Assembly: GCA_934613185.1 (NCBI GenBank)
Contig: CAKTSO010000060.1
Span: 1-10,543 of the forward strand
Source: an uncultured Clostridia bacterium
Lineage (GTDB): Bacteria > Bacillota > Clostridia > Christensenellales > Maliibacteriaceae
Direction of reading: 5' to 3'
DNA length: 10,543 bases
Below are positions 6,161 to 10,543 of the stretch, piece by piece (the stretch's first letter is position 1; every line of letters starts with the position of its first letter). Under the pieces are notes generated by a model that did not search any database, was not told the origin of the DNA, and saw only the letters and a program-made list of their open reading frames with translations. The position numbers and the translations under genes are program-made.

Positions 6161-7174
6161 TTACCTTCTCCTTTCGATCACGACGGCGTGTGCAATCGCC
6201 GGGATGCTCTCGCCCTGAAGCGTCGTCGTCGGCGAAAGCAGCGCGCCCGTCGCGCAGAACAGAATGCGGTCGTATTCGCCGCGCGCCATTTTGTCGAGAA
6301 TGCAGCCGTTCAAAACCACCGCGCTGCATCCGCAGCCGCTGCCGCCCGCGTGCACATCCTGCGTCGCGGGATCGTAGATCAAACATCCGCCGTCGACGTA
6401 GTTCGGCCCGAGGTCGATCCCCGCTTCCAATAAAATGCGGCGCGTCAGCTTCTGCCCGACCGACCCGAGGTCGCCCGTTAAAATCAGATCGTACGCCTCC
6501 GGCCCACGGTCGAAGTCGAAAAAATGCCGCAGCAGCACGTCCGCCGCCGCGGGCGCCATCGCCGCACCCATATTGTTGGCGTCCGTCACGCCGTAGTCGC
6601 GCACCGTGCCGATCGTAAGCCCGCTGACGCAGAGCCCTTCGCCTTCGTCGCTCAGGACCGTGCATCCCGCGCCGGTGACCGTCCACTGCGCCGTCGGCGT
6701 TCGCTGATTGCCGAGTTCCAACGGGAATCGATACTGCCGCTCCGCCGCGGAAAAATGGCTCGACACCGCGCAGGCGACGGTGTCCGCATAGCCGCCGTCG
6801 ACCAAAATGCTCCCGATCGCCAGCGATTCCGCCATCGTCGAGCACGCACCGTACAGTCCGAGAAACGGAATGTGCAAAGAGCGCGCCGCGAAGCCCGCGC
6901 TGATGATCTGATTCAAAAGGTCGCCGCCCAGAAGATATCGCACGTCCGTCGGATGCAGTCCGCCGCGCCGCAGCGCAAGCCGCACCGCCGTCTCGAAAAA
7001 GTGCCGTTCCGCACCTTCAAACGAAGATTCGCCGAACAATTCGTCTTCCACAACGTGGCGGAAATACGGCGAAAGCGGGCCTTCGCCCTCCTTTTTGCCG
7101 ACGATCGCATCATAGCTTCGGATCGCCGGACGCCGCGTCAGCTCTACGCTTTGCAGTCCGCGCATCTTTCTCAT
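6161..7174 (-). CDS. spoVAD: Stage V sporulation protein AD (SpoVAD), dipicolinate-binding
   Basis: Thiolase/ketoacyl-synthase-fold protein that binds dipicolinic acid and serves the SpoVA channel at the spore inner membrane. It has 337 residues, the normal length. Recognisable segments are GGDLLNQI (83-90), YGACSTMAESL (108-118) with C111 at the position of the thiolase cysteine, AVSSHFSAAERQYRFPLE (136-153), TGDLGSVG (233-240), GGSGCGCSA (277-285) and the typical ending LQGESIPAIAHAV (319-331). The start is set by AAGGAGGG ending 6-7 nt upstream of the ATG; a second ATG three codons in is less well placed. It lies 15 nt after spoVAC and abuts spoVAE. Confidence 0.97.
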   Translation of the reverse strand: MRKMRGLQSVELTRRPAIRSYDAIVGKKEGEGPLSPYFRHVVEDELFGESSFEGAERHFFETAVRLALRRGGLHPTDVRYLLGGDLLNQIISAGFAARSLHIPFLGLYGACSTMAESLAIGSILVDGGYADTVACAVSSHFSAAERQYRFPLELGNQRTPTAQWTVTGAGCTVLSDEGEGLCVSGLTIGTVRDYGVTDANNMGAAMAPAAADVLLRHFFDFDRGPEAYDLILTGDLGSVGQKLTRRILLEAGIDLGPNYVDGGCLIYDPATQDVHAGGSGCGCSAVVLNGCILDKMARGEYDRILFCATGALLSPTTTLQGESIPAIAHAVVIERRR

Positions 7175-7189
7175 TCGTCGCCCTCCTTG

Positions 7190-7654
7190 TTATCCGCGAT
7201 GGAAAATCAAATACAATATGCCGTAGATGACACTGGAACCGATGCCGTAGACCAGCACCGGCCCCGCGATCGTGAACATCTTCGCGCCGACACCCATGAT
7301 ATACCCTTCGCGCTTATACTCCATCGCCGGGGAGACAATGGAATTGGCAAAGCCCGTGATGGGCACGATCGACCCCGCGCCCGCAAACTTGCCGATCTTG
7401 TCGTAAAGCCCGAGCCCCGTCAGCGTCGCTCCGAGGAACACCATGACGATCGCCGTAAAGGCCGAAAGCGCGTCTTCGTCAAGATGCAGCATCGTGCGCC
7501 CGAGATCGCTGACCGCCTGCCCGATGCAGCAGATCAGGCCGCCGACGACAAACGCTTTCAAAAGCTGCGGCAGCATCGGCTTTTTGGGCATCGCGTCGCT
7601 GACCATCTGCTGATACAGCGTTCGATCGCGTCCCGTGACCGTTTCTTTTTTCAT
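7190..7654 (-). CDS. spoVAC: Stage V sporulation protein AC (SpoVAC)
   Basis: Integral membrane component of the SpoVA dipicolinate channel; the B. subtilis homologue behaves as a mechanosensitive channel. It has 154 residues from the chosen start. A charged N-terminus leads to GGLICCIGQ, then several membrane segments including FAGAGSIVPITGFANS and a hydrophobic C-terminus. The frame is open up to 7771, but the part before 7663 is arginine-rich, unlike the family, and overlaps another small ORF. Two starts are possible: 7663 (GGG 7 nt upstream) and 7654 (AAAGGA 10 nt upstream, giving MKKE). I prefer 7654 from the look of family N-termini, but the choice is open. It is followed by spoVAD after 15 nt. 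Confidence 0.93.
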   Translation of the reverse strand: MKKETVTGRDRTLYQQMVSDAMPKKPMLPQLLKAFVVGGLICCIGQAVSDLGRTMLHLDEDALSAFTAIVMVFLGATLTGLGLYDKIGKFAGAGSIVPITGFANSIVSPAMEYKREGYIMGVGAKMFTIAGPVLVYGIGSSVIYGILYLIFHRG

Positions 7655-7679
7655 AAAGAGCATTTCCTTTCCCTTTGTT

Positions 7680-7802
7680 TTATTCTCCCGTTCGATTGCG
7701 CTGTCCCGAAACGCCGCGCGGCGGACGCACGCGGTTCTGCGACGCGCGGATCGGCACATGCAGATCGACAACGGGAATGCAGCATCGCTTCATCGTTTTC
7801 AT
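7680..7802 (-). CDS. Candidate 40-residue basic small protein between spoVAB and spoVAC
   Basis: Not a family I recognise. The ORF starts with ATG 20 nt after the spoVAB stop codon and has a strong ribosome binding site, GGAGG, 7 nt before it. It ends 25 nt before spoVAC. It encodes 40 residues beginning MKTMKRCCIP, with a Cys-Cys pair and many arginines in its second half, and no membrane segment. Codon third positions are mostly G or C, like the genes around it, but that is weak evidence in GC-rich DNA. It fills a gap of about 170 nt in an operon whose other genes are tightly packed. It may be a real small spore protein, or a leader peptide that keeps ribosomes running into spoVAC. It is in a different frame from spoVAC. 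Confidence 0.4.
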   Translation of the reverse strand: MKTMKRCCIPVVDLHVPIRASQNRVRPPRGVSGQRNRTGE

Positions 7803-7822
7803 CGGGCCCCCTCCAAGTCATT

Positions 7823-8239
7823 CTAAATCATCCAGCGTCCGTCAAGAAAATACGCGAGCGCGCCAACGGATTTCCCCGCCACGACGGCGGCTAAAAAATA
7901 CTTGAGCATTCCTTTGAACGCGCTGCCCGCCGACAGAAACGGCACGATGTTCAGCACCTCGACCGCCGCCATCGCCAAAAGTCCCGCGTGAACGCCGCAA
8001 AACAATCCCGCTATGGCCGCGCCGACCGCGCCGAGCGCAAATCGGATCTTGAGTGCGTCGATCACCGCAGCCGCGATCACGCCGAAGCTGACCGCCGCCG
8101 CGAAAAGATGCGTCTTATCGCGCGCGATCCCGAAGACCTGCAAAATCCGCGGAACGATGACGAATTTGGTCATCACCGCCGTCCCCGCGATTCCGACGGC
8201 GGCACCCTGACACAAAGCGGAAATCACGGCAAGCGTCAT
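7823..8239 (-). CDS. spoVAB: Stage V sporulation protein AB (SpoVAB)
   Basis: Integral membrane protein of the spoVA operon, needed for dipicolinate uptake by the spore. It has 138 residues, nearly all hydrophobic, with about four membrane segments (about 5-28, 45-65, 68-95, 108-132). Motifs such as GTAVMTKFVIVPRILQ (19-34) and the GLFCGVHAGLLAMAAVEVLN segment in the middle fit the family. The ATG overlaps the spoVAA stop codon by 4 nt (ATGA), so translation is coupled. It is followed by a small ORF and then spoVAC. Confidence 0.92.
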   Translation of the reverse strand: MTLAVISALCQGAAVGIAGTAVMTKFVIVPRILQVFGIARDKTHLFAAAVSFGVIAAAVIDALKIRFALGAVGAAIAGLFCGVHAGLLAMAAVEVLNIVPFLSAGSAFKGMLKYFLAAVVAGKSVGALAYFLDGRWMI

Positions 8240-8820
8240 GGCGCATCCTCCGTCCCGCCGCGCAGATAATCCTTCACGTCGTTTTCATAGACGGCGTTCT
8301 GTACTTCCATCGGGTCGGGCATGCCGCGCCGTTTTCCGCTCGGCAGAATAAAAAGCATCGCGCCCGCTGCCACACCGACGCTGTACGGTATCCCGACAAG
8401 AAGCCGCGCGTCGCCCCTGCCGCCTGCAAAGATCGATAGAAGGTTGTCGTGCACGTCCGTCATGCCGACGTCGGCGTGAAAATTCATGATCGTGAAAAAG
8501 GACGCCGCAAAAATCAAAACGACTGCCGTGCCGCTCAATACGACATGTAAAAAAGCGTTCTGCGGCTTTTTCTCCCGTTCCCCGATCCAGCAGCGCTGCG
8601 CGCCGAGAATCGCAAACGCTTTTTCGGGGAATCTTTTTTGCAGCGCGCGCACGACGTCCCGCTGCGCGACGTAGCACAGCCCGTTTTTCAATCGATGCGT
8701 CGGCACGGCAAGCGTCGCCATCGCGCCGTCGTTCGGCTCAAAATCCACGATATTTCCCAAAACGACCGAATCGCGTGCCGGCGCGCCCCATTCATCCTTC
8801 AGCCAGACGTACGTCGTCAT
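8236..8820 (-). CDS. spoVAA: Stage V sporulation protein AA (SpoVAA)
   Basis: Component of the SpoVA dipicolinate transport system. It has 194 residues: a soluble N-terminal domain (about 1-95), two membrane segments (about 96-115 and 148-165) and a short C-terminal tail with the typical MEVQNAVYENDVKDYL pattern. The frame is open up to 9069, but the region before 8820 does not look like SpoVAA. The ATG at 8820 overlaps, as ATGA, the stop codon of a 45-codon ORF that has its own good ribosome binding site. SpoVAA has no clear ribosome binding site of its own, so translational coupling to that small ORF explains this start. Its own stop overlaps the start of spoVAB. Confidence 0.92.
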   Translation of the reverse strand: MTTYVWLKDEWGAPARDSVVLGNIVDFEPNDGAMATLAVPTHRLKNGLCYVAQRDVVRALQKRFPEKAFAILGAQRCWIGEREKKPQNAFLHVVLSGTAVVLIFAASFFTIMNFHADVGMTDVHDNLLSIFAGGRGDARLLVGIPYSVGVAAGAMLFILPSGKRRGMPDPMEVQNAVYENDVKDYLRGGTEDAP

Positions 8821-8954
8821 AAAAACAGATACTCGACAGGATTGGCGGAACCGACCGCGCCCGTGTGTGCCAGAAGCACCGCCGCGGCCATTGCGGCAAG
8901 AAGAAGCAGCCATGCCGCCGCAAGCGCAAAATTGTTTTTCAAACGTTCCTGCAA
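8817..8954 (-). CDS. Candidate 45-residue single-pass membrane protein heading the spoVA operon
   Basis: Not a family I recognise. A TTG start at 8954 has an excellent ribosome binding site, AAAGGAGG, with 7 nt between GGAGG and TTG. The product (45 residues) has a short charged N-terminus, QERLKNN, then one long hydrophobic helix (about 9-30, rich in Ala and Leu, with a single Trp), then a short tail ending PVEYLFL. Its TGA stop overlaps the spoVAA ATG by 4 nt. It is the first gene downstream of the sigma-G-type promoter, so it should be made in the forespore together with SpoVA. Automatic calling would tend to miss it because of its length and TTG start. It could be a small SpoVA accessory subunit or simply a coupling ORF for spoVAA. 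Confidence 0.65.
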   Translation of the reverse strand: MQERLKNNFALAAAWLLLLAAMAAAVLLAHTGAVGSANPVEYLFL

Positions 8955-8977
8955 AGCGCTCGCCTCCTTTCGATGGA

Positions 8978-9007
8978 TAGTATGAACCCATCAAGCGAAT
9001 TTCTTGC
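8978..9007 (-). promoter_or_regulatory. Sigma-G-type promoter of the spoVA operon
   Basis: On the minus strand a perfect CATACTA (8978-8984) matches the sigma-G -10 consensus CATnhTA. At 18 nt upstream is GCAAG (9003-9007), matching four of five positions of the -35 consensus GHATR. spoVA is a known sigma-G regulon member in Bacillus. Transcription should start near 8970, about 15 nt before the first TTG start. Confidence 0.7.
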
Positions 9008-9023
9008 GCAAAAATATGCAAAT

Positions 9024-9053
9024 AAAAAAGCTGCCTTCCAACAGAAAGACAGC
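9024..9053 (-). terminator. Intrinsic terminator of the tsaE-tsaB-rimI operon
   Basis: On the minus strand, GCTGTCTTTC (9053-9044) pairs with GGAAGGCAGC (9039-9030), including two G-U pairs, around the loop TGTT, and is followed by six T (9029-9024). It lies 20 nt after the rimI stop and just upstream of the spoVA promoter, separating housekeeping from sporulation transcription. Confidence 0.88.
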
Positions 9054-9073
9054 CAAAAAGCATTTTCATTCGG

Positions 9074-9529
9074 TTAGTTCGATCCGCCGCTTTCGCCGTG
9101 CCGCCACATAATCAGCGCGTCTTCGCCCGTGTCGGCATAATAGCGCTTGCGGCGACCCTCAACGATAAAACCAAATTTTCGATACAGCGCGATCGCCGCA
9201 TCGTTGGACGGGCGCACCTCCAAAGTATAGGATCGCGCGCCGCGCGCCGCAGCGGCGGACAAAAGCTCCCGCATCAGTTCCGTTCCGACGCCCGCGCCGC
9301 GCATGGGCGGCGCCACGGCGATGTTCGTGATATGACATTCGTCGAACACGATCCACGATCCGCCGTAGGCGATCAATTCGTCGTCTTCCAAAACGACGAG
9401 ATACAGCGCAAGCGGGTTTTTGAGTTCTCCTTCAAAGTCCGCACGCGTCCACGGGGTGTGAAAACTCGCCTCTTCAAGCCGCACCACGGCGTCGACGTCC
9501 GCCTCGCACAGCGGCCGCACGCACCTCAT
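9074..9529 (-). CDS. rimI: Ribosomal protein S18 alanine N-acetyltransferase (RimI)
   Basis: GNAT-fold enzyme that acetylates the N-terminal alanine of ribosomal protein S18 using acetyl-CoA. It has 151 residues. The acetyl-CoA loop is RGAGVG (77-82), following ITNIAVAPPM. E104 in LEVRPSN and Y116 in IALYRKFGF match the catalytic Glu and Tyr of E. coli RimI (E103, Y115). The ending RRKRYYADTGEDALIM (126-141) is the usual RimI signature. The ATG overlaps the tsaB stop codon (ATGA), and GAGG lies 7 nt upstream of the ATG. It is the last gene of tsaE-tsaB-rimI, the common bacterial order. Confidence 0.95.
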   Translation of the reverse strand: MRCVRPLCEADVDAVVRLEEASFHTPWTRADFEGELKNPLALYLVVLEDDELIAYGGSWIVFDECHITNIAVAPPMRGAGVGTELMRELLSAAAARGARSYTLEVRPSNDAAIALYRKFGFIVEGRRKRYYADTGEDALIMWRHGESGGSN

Positions 9530-10224
9530 CGCGCGGCCTCTTTTTTCTTCAAAGACTGCTCCGCCTGCGAATCACGCAGATAGATCGGCTCCAGTTCGTC
9601 ATATTTGCAGATCTCGCCCTCCAACGCACGCTTTTGCGCAAGCGGCGCGGCTGCGGACGCCATCGGAAACTGAAGATATTCCGGCGTCACGACCGCATTC
9701 GGGATCGCCGAAAGCGTCTCTTCGTGCGCCGTCGCCCCGTCGCCGACGAAACGGATCGCCGCATATTCGGGAAGCCGTTTCAAAAAATCGTCCAGTGCGG
9801 CAGCGCAGGGCGGCATGACTTCCTTCGGAAAGCCGCTCGTCATATCGTACGCCGCGGCGTAGACCTGATCGCGCCGCGCGTCGAGAAGCGGCACGACAAG
9901 CGCACGTTCCATCGGAAACGACATCGCGAGCGCTTCAAGCGTATTGACGCTGACGACCGGCTTTTTCCACCCGTGTGCCAGCGCGCGGACGCTCGAGACG
10001 CCGATGCGCACGCCGGTGAACGAGCCCGGACCGCTCACCGCCGCCCAGAAGTCGACGTCTTTGGCGTCCCAGCCGAGCGTCTCCAGCATCTGCGACAGCA
10101 TCGGCATCAAAAGCACGGAATGATTGACCTGCGCCCGATGCCACATGGCGGAAACGAGCACGCCGTCCTGCATCGCCGCGACGGAAAGCGCGCGCGTGCA
10201 GGTATCAAGACAGATAAGCTTCAT
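9526..10224 (-). CDS. tsaB: tRNA t6A37 threonylcarbamoyladenosine synthesis protein TsaB
   Basis: Non-catalytic partner of TsaD in the TsaB-TsaD-TsaE complex that makes t6A at position 37 of ANN-decoding tRNAs. It has 232 residues of ASKHA fold. Motifs are LDTCTRALSVA (6-16), SGPGSFTGVRIG (64-75), LLDARRDQVYAA (113-124) and the late PIYLR (213-217). The ATG has GGGAG with AAAACT between it and the start. It begins 12 nt after tsaE and overlaps rimI by 4 nt. tsaD is not in this window. Confidence 0.96.
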   Translation of the reverse strand: MKLICLDTCTRALSVAAMQDGVLVSAMWHRAQVNHSVLLMPMLSQMLETLGWDAKDVDFWAAVSGPGSFTGVRIGVSSVRALAHGWKKPVVSVNTLEALAMSFPMERALVVPLLDARRDQVYAAAYDMTSGFPKEVMPPCAAALDDFLKRLPEYAAIRFVGDGATAHEETLSAIPNAVVTPEYLQFPMASAAAPLAQKRALEGEICKYDELEPIYLRDSQAEQSLKKKEAAR

Positions 10225-10236
10225 AGTTTTCTCCCA

Positions 10237-10543
10237 TCAATCGACGCGTGTGATGCAGATACTGCGCCGATTTTCGTCCAGCCGCTCCAGATACACCTCA
10301 TATCGGGGCAACGGCAGCGCGTCTTCCAGCCGCTGCGGCCATTCGATCAGCGTCACCGCGTCGGGCGTCAGCGCGTCTTCAAAGCCGATGGAAAACACCT
10401 GCTGCGGCGATTCCAAACGATAAAGATCAAAATGATGCAGCAAAAGCCGCCCGCCGCCGTATGTCTGCCAGAGCGCGTAAGTCGGGCTGGTGACCGGCTC
10501 CGTCACGCCGAGGCCGCGTGCCACGCCCTGCGCGAACGCCGTC
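10237..10543 (-). CDS. tsaE: tRNA t6A37 synthesis ATPase TsaE (5' end outside the window)
   Basis: P-loop ATPase that drives turnover of the TsaB-TsaD complex in t6A synthesis. The last 101 residues are visible; the frame runs off the right edge, so the start and most of the Walker A motif are missing. The visible part begins TAFAQGVARGLGV, whose first Thr should be the last residue of the GKT motif. The family pattern continues with TSPTYALWQTY, HHFDLYRL (catalytic-region Asp) and LIEWPQRL (the EW motif). An internal GTG at 10524 could be miscalled as the start, but homology plainly continues upstream of it. It is the first visible gene of tsaE-tsaB-rimI. Confidence 0.95.
   Translation of the reverse strand, partial: TAFAQGVARGLGVTEPVTSPTYALWQTYGGGRLLLHHFDLYRLESPQQVFSIGFEDALTPDAVTLIEWPQRLEDALPLPRYEVYLERLDENRRSICITRVD

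Noticed and set aside
5760..6845. Minus-strand open frame of 361 codons overlapping spoVAD and spoVAE
   Set aside because: Out-of-frame reading of spoVAD and spoVAE with Arg/Gly-rich composition; no sign of a real second protein.
6524..7894. Plus-strand open frame of 456 codons across spoVAD, spoVAC and their gap
   Set aside because: Arg/His-rich antisense reading of three separate genes and their spacers. The spoVA genes on the other strand are certain.
8821..9069. N-terminal extension of spoVAA up to 9069
   Set aside because: It would run through the sigma-G promoter and the rimI terminator, and it does not resemble SpoVAA. The ATGA overlap at 8817-8820 gives a better start.

Overview
The window reads as chromosomal core DNA of a GC-rich, endospore-forming member of the Clostridia (Firmicutes). 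Three things point there: a spoVA operon (dipicolinic acid transport into the forespore) with a matching sigma-G-type promoter, consensus sigma-A promoters and AAGGAGG-type ribosome binding sites, and small stand-alone LUD-domain proteins with a four-cysteine C-terminus that I know mainly from Clostridia. I see no insertion sequence, phage gene, tRNA, rRNA or CRISPR array. There is no gene-free stretch longer than 300 bases; the longest, about 266 bases at 3981-4246, is regulatory.

Layout from left to right: lepA (elongation factor 4) on the minus strand, then two tandem LUD-domain genes on the plus strand. They diverge from lepA, and the two promoters share one -35 region. The LUD pair meets a minus-strand sirtuin gene (cobB type) at a bidirectional terminator. 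The sirtuin diverges from guaB (IMP dehydrogenase). guaB has a good sigma-A promoter, a leader of about 140 nt containing a complete intrinsic terminator ahead of the start codon, and alternative base pairings that resemble an attenuator. guaB meets the spoVA operon at a second bidirectional terminator. The spoVA operon lies on the minus strand, transcribed from about 8970 down to 5807: a 45-codon membrane ORF, spoVAA, spoVAB, a 40-codon ORF, spoVAC, spoVAD, spoVAE. Upstream of it, on the same strand, is the tsaE-tsaB-rimI operon (tRNA t6A synthesis and ribosomal protein S18 acetylation). It ends in its own terminator just before the spoVA promoter, and tsaE is cut by the right edge of the window.

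Functionally there are four separate units: translation quality and modification (lepA, tsaE/tsaB/rimI), redox or NAD-linked functions (LUD pair, sirtuin), guanine nucleotide synthesis (guaB) and spore maturation (spoVA). The points most worth a second look are the unidentified attenuator-like leader of guaB; the close, numbering-identical resemblance of this IMP dehydrogenase to the enzyme of the protozoan Tritrichomonas foetus; and two small ORFs with good ribosome binding sites inside the spoVA operon, which ordinary gene callers would probably miss.
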